Source: JAWODU01 sp046483125
GTDB taxonomy: Bacteria; Verrucomicrobiota; Kiritimatiellia; UBA8416; JAWODU01
Direction: 5' to 3'
Assembly: GCA_046483125.1 (NCBI GenBank)
Contig: JAWODU010000120.1
Coordinates: 1-14,324 of the forward strand
DNA length: 14,324 bases
A model generated the notes under the pieces. That model made no database searches. It worked only from the letters and a program-made list of their open reading frames with translations, and was not told the origin of the DNA. A program made the translations under genes and the position numbers. Positions 6,117-14,324 of this stretch are shown here, piece by piece; within the stretch, counting starts at the first letter, position 1; every line of letters starts with the position of its first letter.

Positions 6117-9100
6117 AACAAAATCGCGGGCGGGGATAGAGACCGTGAAATTGCTCTTTCCTTTGCTTACGGTCTGGAGCTTGTCGAGATCGTAAGGCTT
6201 CCCGGTCCTCCAGAAATACAGGTCCCTGCCCAGTGTTGCCATCGGGTCCTGTTCCGGCGAACCGGCGCCGTAGCGGGCCTCGCGGTCGCATTCGCGCAGG
6301 ATCTTCTCGCGTTTTACGAACTGAGGCATGGTTTCCATGTTGTACACCTTGAAACCGGACGGCAATCCAAGCGCTTTTGCGTCCAGGGTAAGCCTGACCT
6401 CCGTGTTGCTGCCGCCGCGGTAGTTCATGTTCATTACAAGGAGAAGCGCCGTGTTTTTCCGAGCGTCATCCGGATGCGGGCGCGTCCAGTAACTTGCGAG
6501 GAAGCGCTCGTCGGAGGGAATAACCGCGTTCCGGTTCCAGTATGAATGGAAAGCAACGTCGTCGCGGTCGATGCCCCATTGCTGACGATACTCGACAAGG
6601 GGCCGTCCGCGGTGATGGGTGTGCACTTCGGGCACGGTATCGTGCAGCCAGCACCATCCGAAAGTCTGCCTGCCGGCCAGGCTCCACTGAGCGCCTCCGC
6701 GTCCGGCCATGGTCATCCATACGGGAATAAAGCCGAACTTCTGGCTTCTGCCTATAATGCGCATGTAGGCGGGTCGTATGTTGTCCATTATATCCTGCTG
6801 GGGAGTGGGGATGTTCGGTTCGCCGAACATTGCGATGTCCGCGGCGCCTATGGCGTAGGGGGCCATCATGCCCGAGGTATGGACCCAGATAAAAGGCGGA
6901 ATGCCCTCGTCCACCATGCACTGGCGGGTACGGTAAAGCAGGCGCCTCTGGTGAAGCAGGCCCACCGAAGGACGGATGGAGCCGTCCGGCATGATTTTGC
7001 CGTGGCCGTTGAAAACGTTGTAGTCCGGCGCAAAGTAGCATTCGTCGTAGTACATTCCGGGCACGGTCCAGAACTTGATGAACTGGGTAAGGTGAAAGCA
7101 GAAAAAGTCCTGGTAACTCTCCACCGGGCGGAGGTGGAACCAGCCGCCGGAAGGTACAATTGTCCACTCGCCCTTGAAGAACGAGCGGAACGCCTTTGAT
7201 TTGTTTCCCTCGAAATACATGCTGGCATTGTGGAAGAAACACTGCTTTGTCGCCGTGGGGTCTTCGTAGCACTTGAGTCCCTTCTGCACGAAGCCGTGGG
7301 GATCGTTGCCGTGTACTTTCTTTATGCTTTCGAGGTCGGGATAACCTTCACCGCTCATGGAGTCGAGAGCCGCGGAAGCTTTCCTGCCTTTGGGTATTTC
7401 GATACCGTTGGCTTTGGCGAGGCCGGCGCTGTCGTGCCAGTTGAACGGCCCGACTTTTCCGTGGCCGGGTCCGTAAAAGAAGTTTATCCTGCTGTCCGCC
7501 ATTTTGCCGTAGTGGAGCACCGTGTTGCGCCACGCCGACGGCAGGGGCTTGATCGGGGCGGTTATAAGGCCGAAGCGCGCCCGTAAGGATTCGCCTTTGC
7601 TCGGGCTGCGCACCAGGTTGATACGCATTTCGACGGCGTCGCCGTTCCTGACGAGTTCACTGCACGGGACCCCGGCGCCGAGTATCCAGTCGTGATCGTG
7701 ATCGGCGAACCACTGGATAGCCACGTCGTCGTTGCACAGTCCCAGGTAAGGGGTGAAGTCCGCCAGCGAGTCCGAACTCCAGATCGTTCCTTCCCCGTCG
7801 CCGAAAGCCTCAATGAAGTTGTGATAACCGCCGCCGGAGCCTCCGCGCGTTGTCCACATTGACTGAGCCGCGGAAGACGGGACGGGCACGGAAAGATAAA
7901 GGCGGTTGATTTTTTCAGCGTCGGCGCCGGGAGATGCCTTGAGCGAGTAAATCAGGGCGCCGTCGTAGAACATCCGGCCGTCAAGATCGAGCGTAATCCC
8001 CGCGACTTCATACTGGCCCTCGAACTCGACAACGGCGTCGCCGCTCCTGCCGGTTATATTGAAGGCCTTTGTTACGGCCGATTCCCGTTCGCCGTCTTCG
8101 GTAACGGCGAAAAAGGTTACGGGACGCGCGAGAAGGGGCGTTCCCTGGCTGGTTATCTTCGACGGCAACGCGCCTTTCATTACGTATTTACGGCCGTAAA
8201 CGCGTAGAGTTCTGCCTTTTACGGTAATGGGTTCGTAAGGCGGGGCCACCGTGAAATTCTCTCCATACTTATCGCTGTTCAGCCACACGTAATCCTTTGT
8301 GAAATCCTTGTGCTTGAACTTGTCGTCTTTTGATTCCAGTACCTTGCCGTTTTCGTCCCGGAAAGCCGTGGTTATGGTGTAGGTGCCGGGTTCAAGGTCC
8401 TTCGGCAGCCAGATGTGGGCTTCGGCCGCGTCGAATTTGAAGGTGTCGTCTTCGGCCTGATTCACGGTTTTTCCGAAAGGACCGCGCACGGGAACAACGC
8501 TTCCGCCGGGGTCCTTGACCGTGAAAACGGCTTCAGCGACTTTATCGCGCATGGGCGCGTCCAGAAGGTCCACCCAGCATCGGGCGGCCATGGTAAGGGG
8601 AGCGTAATCGACGCGCGTTGTCATGCGCCAGGGTTCGGGTTCGACTTCTTCGGTCTTTCTTTCCGCGACGTCGAGGGGGCGGTACATCCAGTCGCCCTCA
8701 AGAATGACGGCGTCTCCGGGACCCGTAACGCGGAGGTTTACGGTGTTCACGCGCTTTTTCGCGGGCGGAAGCTCCGCGTCGATATCGACCTTCGCGGTTT
8801 CCCCGGCCGGTATGCTGTATGTTTTTTCGATGACCTTGTCCTTCCGTTTCGCGGTTACCTTGAAATCGGCGTCGCGCGCCTCGCCGTTGACAATAACCAT
8901 GTCGGGAGCAAGACGGTTTTCGAAAAGGCTGTCCGCGTCCAGGAGACGCACGCAGGTGTCGGTTTTCCCCATGGTCATAAGGGCGTGGGTGTCTATGTTG
9001 TGATACCAGCCGTGGGTGTAGGGCCAGGAACGCTGTGGCCAGGCGACCGCCACCATTCCTCCCCACGGCTCGCCGGGCTGGAAGTGGTCGGGATCCGCCA

Positions 9101-9689
9101 CGGCATCAAAGGGTATGGCGACCTCGGCTATCCAGTACTCGCCGACCTTGTACGAGTTTTCGAAATCGAACTCCGGGCTCCATCCGGGGTTCTTGATGCC
9201 CAGTTTCGGAACGTGCTTGAGGTCGTACACGGCCCCGTAGGCGTTGCCTATAATCTGGTACGCGGCCACGTGGCCGGCGGTGGGAGGCGTGAGCCATATT
9301 TCAAACTGCTGGCGGTCCATGAACACCTTGCTGTCGCGCCGGCGGTATTTCATGGTGGGCTTCTCGCCGGGAGCAAGCTGGGTCCAGACGGCTACGTAAA
9401 GCTTCCCGTCGGCGTGGGCCAGGTATATGCGCGACTTTTTCGGGACCATGACCTTGCCGAAACCACCGGTGGCGCCGATAAAACCGGTCATCACCGCGGC
9501 GCGGTCCCATTCGCCCTCGGACATCTTCCCGTCAATGTCGGGCGCCGCGGCCAGGCGCGGCACGGTGAGCCGCGGCCGGTTGACTTCTGCGGCGCGCACG
9601 GCGGGAGAAAAAAAGAGGGAAACCAGGAAAAGCGCGGAAATCATAACTGAAAGACGGCTCGCCGGTGTCCTGAAAATGCTGATAATCAT
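6099..9689 (-). CDS. Secreted CBM9-like / GH123 (DUF6067)-like glycoside hydrolase candidate
   Basis: A 1196-residue exported protein. Signal peptide: residues 1-34, with a hydrophobic core MISALFLVSLFF and cleavage near VRAAEV. Residues about 41-250 look like a family 9 carbohydrate-binding domain (IDGKMSEGEWDRAA at 52-65, then FEIWLTPP and EYWIAEVAIPFDA). Beta-sandwich linkers follow to about 590. Residues about 600-700 contain GEGTIWSSD and QWFADHDHDW (659-668), resembling the DUF6067 / GH123 N-terminal region. A probable TIM barrel (about 700-1060) includes GMYYDECYF with adjacent Asp882-Glu883, reminiscent of the Asp-Glu pair used by GH123 N-acetyl-beta-galactosaminidases. The tail from about 1060 resembles a C-terminal beta domain. 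Start: GGAAAGGA eight bases before the ATG. It is divergent from the SGNH-TPR gene. A role in degrading extracellular polysaccharide is inference; the substrate is unknown and the catalytic pair is not proven. Confidence 0.8.
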   Translation of the reverse strand: MIISIFRTPASRLSVMISALFLVSLFFSPAVRAAEVNRPRLTVPRLAAAPDIDGKMSEGEWDRAAVMTGFIGATGGFGKVMVPKKSRIYLAHADGKLYVAVWTQLAPGEKPTMKYRRRDSKVFMDRQQFEIWLTPPTAGHVAAYQIIGNAYGAVYDLKHVPKLGIKNPGWSPEFDFENSYKVGEYWIAEVAIPFDAVADPDHFQPGEPWGGMVAVAWPQRSWPYTHGWYHNIDTHALMTMGKTDTCVRLLDADSLFENRLAPDMVIVNGEARDADFKVTAKRKDKVIEKTYSIPAGETAKVDIDAELPPAKKRVNTVNLRVTGPGDAVILEGDWMYRPLDVAERKTEEVEPEPWRMTTRVDYAPLTMAARCWVDLLDAPMRDKVAEAVFTVKDPGGSVVPVRGPFGKTVNQAEDDTFKFDAAEAHIWLPKDLEPGTYTITTAFRDENGKVLESKDDKFKHKDFTKDYVWLNSDKYGENFTVAPPYEPITVKGRTLRVYGRKYVMKGALPSKITSQGTPLLARPVTFFAVTEDGERESAVTKAFNITGRSGDAVVEFEGQYEVAGITLDLDGRMFYDGALIYSLKASPGADAEKINRLYLSVPVPSSAAQSMWTTRGGSGGGYHNFIEAFGDGEGTIWSSDSLADFTPYLGLCNDDVAIQWFADHDHDWILGAGVPCSELVRNGDAVEMRINLVRSPSKGESLRARFGLITAPIKPLPSAWRNTVLHYGKMADSRINFFYGPGHGKVGPFNWHDSAGLAKANGIEIPKGRKASAALDSMSGEGYPDLESIKKVHGNDPHGFVQKGLKCYEDPTATKQCFFHNASMYFEGNKSKAFRSFFKGEWTIVPSGGWFHLRPVESYQDFFCFHLTQFIKFWTVPGMYYDECYFAPDYNVFNGHGKIMPDGSIRPSVGLLHQRRLLYRTRQCMVDEGIPPFIWVHTSGMMAPYAIGAADIAMFGEPNIPTPQQDIMDNIRPAYMRIIGRSQKFGFIPVWMTMAGRGGAQWSLAGRQTFGWCWLHDTVPEVHTHHRGRPLVEYRQQWGIDRDDVAFHSYWNRNAVIPSDERFLASYWTRPHPDDARKNTALLLVMNMNYRGGSNTEVRLTLDAKALGLPSGFKVYNMETMPQFVKREKILRECDREARYGAGSPEQDPMATLGRDLYFWRTGKPYDLDKLQTVSKGKSNFTVSIPARDFVHLLVR

Positions 9690-9697
9690 CTTTGAAT

Positions 9698-9705
9698 TCC
9701 TTTCC
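9698..9705 (-). promoter_or_regulatory. Ribosome binding site of the large minus-strand gene
   Basis: GGAAAGGA on the minus strand lies eight bases upstream of ATG 9689-9687. It supports this start over the internal ATG at residue 16, which would remove the charged part of the signal peptide. Confidence 0.65.
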
Positions 9706-9736
9706 GGTTTGGATTACAGGCTGACTCATGAATTTC

Positions 9737-9764
9737 ATTACATTATTCAGGCTGGAAATGCCAA
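9737..9764 (-). promoter_or_regulatory. Candidate sigma-70-type promoter for the large minus-strand gene
   Basis: On the minus strand TTGGCA (9764-9759) and TGTAAT (9742-9737) are separated by 16 bases, each one mismatch from the TTGACA/TATAAT consensus. Transcription would start near 9730, giving a leader of about 40 bases. The 241-base divergent spacer (9690-9930) should also carry the promoter of the plus-strand SGNH gene, but I see no clear one there. Confidence 0.4.
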
Positions 9765-9930
9765 TATAAATTTCGTGACGTGTACCCTTGCACTCCTTCT
9801 CGCCGTTTAATAAGCCGCTTAAGGACACACACCGGTCACGGCATTATCCGGCGCGGAAGCTTTTTATTCGCGGGGCGGGAGCCGGAATCGTGTTGACCGG
9901 GCGCCGTGCCACAGCATATCGTTAGGCGAC

Positions 9931-11829
9931 ATGCCCGGCAGTAAATTCAAATTTGTCGGTTCCAGGGCTCTGATGGGAGTCGGGGGCGCTACTGTGATTC
10001 TTGGAGTGCTGGAGGCAATTCTGGCATTTGCCGGAATAAAGCCCCTCATTCTTACTCGGGATCCAATGGCGGGATTCGCTCATAGTCCAAGCCTTTTTTA
10101 CAGAGAGCGGGTTGCTGGAAGCGACGTCTACAGGACCCGTCCATGCAAAAGAAAGTGGTTTAACGAACAGAAATTTCCGGCCCGGAAACAACCTGACACC
10201 TGCAGGATATTCTGCGTGGGCGGATCAACAACTTACGGCAGGCCTTACGACGACAGAATGTCTTTCTGCCGCTTCCTTTCGCGGCTTCTCCGGGCGGCGG
10301 AGCCGCGCCGGAACTGGGAGGTCGTGAACGCCGGCGGGATCAGCTACGCAAGTTACCGGGTTGCGCGCTTGATGCAGGAACTCGGGGAATACGAACCGGA
10401 TCTCTTTATAGTGTACTGCGGACACAACGAGTTCCTTGAACACAGGACATATCACGGGGTCAAGAAGATCGCGAAGTGGACCGAGGGTCTGCGGGCAGTG
10501 GCGATGCGGTTGCGGCTTTACGCGGTCACGGACAGCGCGGCGGGTCGTTTGCTGGAAAACAGGGCCGGGCGCGAGGAACTCGCCGCCGAGGTCCTGCCTG
10601 CACTTGACGACGTTGTCGGCCTGTCGGCTTACGAGCGTGACGATGAACTGCGCAACAAGATCGTGGCACACTTTCGCGTGAGCATTGAGCGTATGATCAG
10701 ACTGGCAAGGTCTTGCGGCGCGGAAATCATGTTCGTAATGCCGGCTTCCAACTTGAAGGATATGTCTCCCTTCAAGAGCCAGCACTCGCCCGGGATTAAG
10801 ACGGGAGGAAGTGATGCACGGCACGCGCAAACGCAGTACGTACTCGGGAGACGGCTCTTTGCGGACGAAGACTATAAATCGGCCAAGGCGGCATTTGTGA
10901 AAGCCGTTGACGAGGATGTCTGTCCCCTCCGCATGATATCACCGTTGCAACGAGTTCTGCGCAAGGTAACCGGTCGTCGGGGAATAACACTGGTGGATTA
11001 CCCCGCGCTTCTTGAGGAAGACTGCATGAAAACGTACGGACACGATATCCTGGGTCGTGAGTATTTCCACGATCATGTTCATCCGACGATGGACGCAACA
11101 TTCATGCTGGGGACGGAACTTTTCGACGCGATGTGTCGTAAGGGCATCGCGGATCGTCCGGACGCTTTTGGTTCGCAGGTTCTTGCAGACGTGAAAGCGC
11201 AGGTGGTGTCGAAATTGAGTGAAGCCGAACGGGGCAGAGCCATGCTGAACCTGGGCAAGGTGCTGGCATGGGCGGGCAAATACGATGAATCGGCGCCCGC
11301 GATTCGGCGGGCCTGTACTTTACTCCCGGAAGATGAAGAAGCATGGTTTCTGCACGGTCTTGTTTGCGCGAAGAGGGGGCGGAGCGAATCGGCCGCGGCG
11401 AGCTATCGAAAGGCGCTGGCGATAGATAAACGGAATTTTCAGGCTCACAACAATCTGGGCGAGCTTCTCACGGGGATGGGGAGGTTCGCAGAGGCGGAGA
11501 AGCATTTTCGGGAGTCGGCCCGAATCAAACCGGATCAAGTGCAGGCGCATTACAATCTGGGGAATCTGCTTGCGGGGCGAAAAGATTTTGTGAATGCTGA
11601 GGCGGCCTACCGCCGCGCGCTTGAGACGGATCCGGATCACGTGCTCGTGCTTGGGAACCTGGGGAATGTGCTGTCCGGGCAAAGGAAGCGGGAGGAAGCC
11701 GTCAAAGTTTATCAAAGAGTTCTGGATCTGGACCCCGGCAATATGGTCGCAGGCAGGAACCTCCGGGTTGTCACCCGCAAGGCTGTATCCCGGAATTCGG
11801 AACTGGATAGCCGTCCTGCGCCGGAATAA
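9931..11829 (+). CDS. Membrane-anchored SGNH hydrolase-like protein with TPR repeats
   Basis: 632 residues. A single hydrophobic segment near residues 13-36 probably anchors the N-terminus in the inner membrane. An SGNH/GDSL-type domain follows: block I FCVGGSTTYG with Ser99, NAGGISYAS (133-141) as block II, YCGHNEF with Asn166 as block III, and HDHVHP with Asp381 and His384 as block V. All four catalytic positions seem present. Between blocks III and V, residues about 300-335 (YVLGRRLFADEDYKSAKAAFVKAVDEDV) read as a TPR-like helical pair inserted in the catalytic domain. Five TPR units follow at about 435-606, for example QAHNNLGELLTGMGRFAEAE. Similar SGNH-TPR proteins are common in Verrucomicrobiota and Planctomycetota; some relatives act on acylated polysaccharides. 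Substrate and esterase versus acyltransferase role are unknown. TTAGG five to six bases upstream is a modest ribosome binding site. Confidence 0.8.
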   Translation: MPGSKFKFVGSRALMGVGGATVILGVLEAILAFAGIKPLILTRDPMAGFAHSPSLFYRERVAGSDVYRTRPCKRKWFNEQKFPARKQPDTCRIFCVGGSTTYGRPYDDRMSFCRFLSRLLRAAEPRRNWEVVNAGGISYASYRVARLMQELGEYEPDLFIVYCGHNEFLEHRTYHGVKKIAKWTEGLRAVAMRLRLYAVTDSAAGRLLENRAGREELAAEVLPALDDVVGLSAYERDDELRNKIVAHFRVSIERMIRLARSCGAEIMFVMPASNLKDMSPFKSQHSPGIKTGGSDARHAQTQYVLGRRLFADEDYKSAKAAFVKAVDEDVCPLRMISPLQRVLRKVTGRRGITLVDYPALLEEDCMKTYGHDILGREYFHDHVHPTMDATFMLGTELFDAMCRKGIADRPDAFGSQVLADVKAQVVSKLSEAERGRAMLNLGKVLAWAGKYDESAPAIRRACTLLPEDEEAWFLHGLVCAKRGRSESAAASYRKALAIDKRNFQAHNNLGELLTGMGRFAEAEKHFRESARIKPDQVQAHYNLGNLLAGRKDFVNAEAAYRRALETDPDHVLVLGNLGNVLSGQRKREEAVKVYQRVLDLDPGNMVAGRNLRVVTRKAVSRNSELDSRPAPE

Positions 11830-11870
11830 AACGTTACCGAAGCAAGCAAAATAGAGGGAAAATTGTCTTC

Positions 11871-11899
11871 TTTACAGGCGGCCTGAAATTCAGTATTAT
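11871..11899 (+). promoter_or_regulatory. Candidate sigma-70-type promoter
   Basis: TTTACA (11871-11876) and TATTAT (11894-11899) are separated by exactly 17 bases, each with one mismatch to consensus. It lies about 60 bases before the ATG at 11958 and indicates that the large secreted protein gene is transcribed separately from the SGNH-TPR gene. Confidence 0.55.
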
Positions 11900-11916
11900 T
11901 ACATAATTGAAAGGTT

Positions 11917-11936
11917 CCGCACTGTCCGCAGTGCGG
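11917..11936 (+). promoter_or_regulatory. Perfect 8-bp stem-loop in the 5' leader
   Basis: CCGCACTG (11917-11924) pairs with CAGTGCGG (11929-11936) around the loop TCCG. It sits between the candidate promoter and the ribosome binding site GAGGGGG (11945-11951). Without a T-run it is more likely a leader structure, for mRNA stability or regulation, than a terminator of the preceding gene. Confidence 0.45.
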
Positions 11937-11957
11937 GGCAGATTGAGGGGGCCGGCT

Positions 11958-14324
11958 ATGAGAAATACAGTGATGTTGAGCGCCGCAACGCTTACAATTC
12001 TCTTCAGCGCGAACGTTTATGCCGTAAACAAGGCGGCTTCACTTTACAGCACGCAGAAGTCCGGCGGATCGACGGATGTCAATACGGAAGGCTTGCTCGA
12101 GTGGCGGGTGACGGCTGTCGATACCGACTATTTTGACACGTCCGGCTTGCCCGGCACCAATCTTGTGGTTAAGCAGGACGGCGATTATCTTGTCGCCGTT
12201 ACTCTTCCCATGGGGCCGTCTACGGTGACGCGGAGCTGTGTGCAGATAGAAGTTTATGTTAATAACACTGCGATCGACGGCAGTATCGGGGAATCATCGT
12301 ACATCAGGGCGGCGACGGAAGGTGACGGCCATAACGAATCTTCCGCCCACGCCGCGCTCCTGCTCACGGGCCTGAGTGCCAACGACGAAATTCATGTGCG
12401 AGTCAAGCCGACGGCGAACAGCGGCACCGTTAATATGGGGCAGGCGAGTCTGTATGCCGAATATATCGACTCCAGCCGCACGGTCTTCTCGGCCACGCAC
12501 AGCGGCAGTCTGGACTTCAACAGTTCGTCGGCCCAGACATTGACCTGGACCAGCAACCGCAAGGATTCGGGATTCACTCACACCGACGGCAACGGGAGCA
12601 TTACCCTTGATTCCGCCGGCGATTACCTTCTGTTTGCGAACATACCCGTCACGAGTTCTTCGGCGCGAACCTCTCCGAAGCTGATGGTTCAGCTTGCCGG
12701 AACGACAATCAGCGGAGGGCATGGAAGGCAGGGTTATATCAGAGATAACGATGGGCACAACGACGCTTCCATTCACTGGGCGGGCCTGGTGCGGGCGGGA
12801 AGCGACGGTCAGGTACTGACGCTTAAAACCCAGTTAGATGCGGAGTCGGGAACAGTCAACCTGCAGAGCGGCAAGAAAGCTTCGATTTACGTAGAGAAGA
12901 TCGATACCGGCTCGGATGTTTACTACGGACGCGGTACGGAAGTTGTGACGGGCGGCACCGATTGGAATCACGACAACCCAAATACGACTCCTTACGGGAT
13001 AAAGTGGGCAAACGACGACATAATCGATACGGACACATTCACACACAGCACATCCAGTAATCCGCATGAGATTACAGTCAAGGAGGACGGAGATTACGTG
13101 CTTGTTTACAATGACAACCTGGAATTCACGGCAACCCGTTTGAATATCAAGGTGACGGTTGCCACAAATGATGTCGCTGTGCCCGGCGCCGAAACTAAAT
13201 CGAACTATATACGAGGTGACCAGAATCACCGCAGATCATCGTCCGTGCTGGCGCACATGCTGAACGATATCTCCGCCGGCACCAAGATTACTGTGCGCGC
13301 GGCGCACGAGTCGGGCGACAACTCAACGGCGACCGCGGTGGACGATGCATTGCTTTTTCTGTGGCGCAAAGCATCGGATGTACCCGAACTCGGGAGCATG
13401 GCGGCGACCAACATAGGCTCAACGACTGCAACTCTTCTTTGCGAGCTTGTGAGCACGGGTGCGGCGGAAACGGCAGTTCATGCTTACTGGGGAGAAACGG
13501 ATGGCGGGACGAATAAGGGATCCTGGACGTCAAACGACGTGCTTTCGGCCCAGAGTGAAGGCTGGATAACCAACGACATAACGGGTCTCACGGCCGACAC
13601 CCTGTATTACTACACTTTCTATGCGAGTAATTCGTTCAGTGACGTGTGGATTGAGCCTTCGCAGAGCTTCATGACGGGAGACGTGAGCATCCAGACCGCG
13701 TCGGACGGGAATGAGGACGGGCCGGTTGACGGTAAGTTTGCCATCAGCCGGCCGGGGACGGCAACCAACGGCGATCTGATCGTGAGTTTCGAGATCGATA
13801 CCGGCGTCGCGGATTGCGCAACGGAAGGTACGGACTACACGTTGTCGGCTGCGGATACGGTGACGATAGCCGAAGGCTACAGCTCGGCAACGGTGTCGGT
13901 GTCCGTGATCGACGACTGGCTTGTCGAAGCCGATGAAGCCGTGAAGCTCAACCTGTTGAGCGGCGATTACGGGATAGGCGCGTCGAGCAACGCGACTGTC
14001 ACGATCACAAACCGTTCTTTTACTTCAGTAACTCAGACGTGGGACAACGGGGGCGCAGACGTGAAATGGTCAACGGCCGCCAACTGGGTGGGAGATACGC
14101 TCCCTTCGCCGGGGGATATCGCCGAATTCGGCGATGCCGGCTCCTCCTGCACTATCGACGTGGACACGAACATCAAGTCGGTCGTAATCAACAGGACATT
14201 TACCCTCAACGGGCCCGGCGAGCTTGAGCTAGTGGGCGGCGGGAGTATTTCCGTGAGCGCGGGCGATCCGACATTCAACGCGGTGATAACCGGGCTGGGC
14301 GATCTTTCGCTGGCCGGAGGCGGG
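11958..14324 (+). CDS. Large modular secreted protein (5' part): three tandem repeats, Calx-beta, autotransporter-associated beta strand
   Basis: The frame is open for 789 codons and runs off the window, so the C-terminus is unseen. Start: ATG 11958, six bases after GAGGGGG. Signal peptide 1-22 (LSAATLTILFSANVYA). Residues about 48-170, 175-316 and 320-470 are three divergent copies of a beta-rich unit, each with a GDYL/V strand (QDGDYLVAV, SAGDYLLFA, EDGDYVLVY) and a YIR...GHN/QNH segment. About 476-573 resembles a fibronectin III-like domain (GSTTATLLCELVS, TGLTADTLYYYTFYASN). About 575-685 is Calx-beta-like (GTDYTLSAADTVTIAEG, VIDDWLVEADEAVKLNL). From about 694, TWDNGGADVKWSTAANWVGD and the Gly-rich strands after it match autotransporter-associated beta-strand proteins of Verrucomicrobiota. 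A surface or adhesive role is inference. It has its own promoter and is not obviously part of an operon. Confidence 0.85.
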   Translation, partial: MRNTVMLSAATLTILFSANVYAVNKAASLYSTQKSGGSTDVNTEGLLEWRVTAVDTDYFDTSGLPGTNLVVKQDGDYLVAVTLPMGPSTVTRSCVQIEVYVNNTAIDGSIGESSYIRAATEGDGHNESSAHAALLLTGLSANDEIHVRVKPTANSGTVNMGQASLYAEYIDSSRTVFSATHSGSLDFNSSSAQTLTWTSNRKDSGFTHTDGNGSITLDSAGDYLLFANIPVTSSSARTSPKLMVQLAGTTISGGHGRQGYIRDNDGHNDASIHWAGLVRAGSDGQVLTLKTQLDAESGTVNLQSGKKASIYVEKIDTGSDVYYGRGTEVVTGGTDWNHDNPNTTPYGIKWANDDIIDTDTFTHSTSSNPHEITVKEDGDYVLVYNDNLEFTATRLNIKVTVATNDVAVPGAETKSNYIRGDQNHRRSSSVLAHMLNDISAGTKITVRAAHESGDNSTATAVDDALLFLWRKASDVPELGSMAATNIGSTTATLLCELVSTGAAETAVHAYWGETDGGTNKGSWTSNDVLSAQSEGWITNDITGLTADTLYYYTFYASNSFSDVWIEPSQSFMTGDVSIQTASDGNEDGPVDGKFAISRPGTATNGDLIVSFEIDTGVADCATEGTDYTLSAADTVTIAEGYSSATVSVSVIDDWLVEADEAVKLNLLSGDYGIGASSNATVTITNRSFTSVTQTWDNGGADVKWSTAANWVGDTLPSPGDIAEFGDAGSSCTIDVDTNIKSVVINRTFTLNGPGELELVGGGSISVSAGDPTFNAVITGLGDLSLAGGG

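Noticed and set aside
8415..9650. 411-residue open frame on the + strand inside the large minus-strand gene
   Set aside because: It is antisense to the CBM9-like region, which has a clear domain pattern, signal peptide and ribosome binding site. The + frame gives low-complexity Gly/Val/His-rich protein with no known motif.

Overview
The window looks like a chromosomal segment of a Gram-negative bacterium of the PVC group, most likely Verrucomicrobiota or Kiritimatiellota. Three things support this. Lipid A and LPS-core genes (lpxK, waaF) imply an outer membrane. The LpxK has the long N-terminus and the C-terminal ending I associate with Opitutae/Kiritimatiellae-type LpxK. The accessory proteins (a DUF6600-like Trp/Tyr-rich protein, a GH123/DUF6067-like secreted protein, an SGNH-TPR protein, and a Calx-beta / autotransporter-associated beta-strand protein) are typical of that group. 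The taxonomic call is inference from remembered families, not a search.

Layout. Positions 1-756 hold no convincing gene; they are dense with hairpins, a 12-base-period TTAAT minisatellite and REP-like short stem-loops. Then, on the + strand, come lpxK (757-1947) and waaF (1964-2977), 16 bases apart and probably cotranscribed. A 207-base spacer of palindromes and AACAGGAT-type repeats follows, then murJ (3185-4789). MurJ overlaps tail-to-tail by 11 bases with a minus-strand gene for a secreted DUF6600-like protein (4779-5726). A second repeat-rich spacer (5727-6098) separates it from a very large minus-strand gene (6099-9689, 1196 residues) for a secreted CBM9-like plus GH123/DUF6067-like protein. 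Divergent from this is a membrane-anchored SGNH hydrolase with TPR repeats (9931-11829). Last is the 5' part (789 residues, open to the window edge) of a large modular secreted protein starting at 11958, with a good promoter and ribosome binding site.

How the genes fit together. lpxK, waaF and murJ serve envelope building: lipid A 4'-phosphorylation, heptose addition to the LPS core, and lipid II flipping. The other four genes act at or outside the membrane: a possible polysaccharide-degrading enzyme, a possible esterase or acyltransferase-like protein, and two surface or secreted proteins of unknown role. No tRNA, rRNA, CRISPR array or transposase was seen. The three main non-coding spacers share sequence pieces (for example the 12-mer CGCGGCGGACGG at 314, 3023 and 5897), so they appear to carry members of one dispersed palindromic repeat family.
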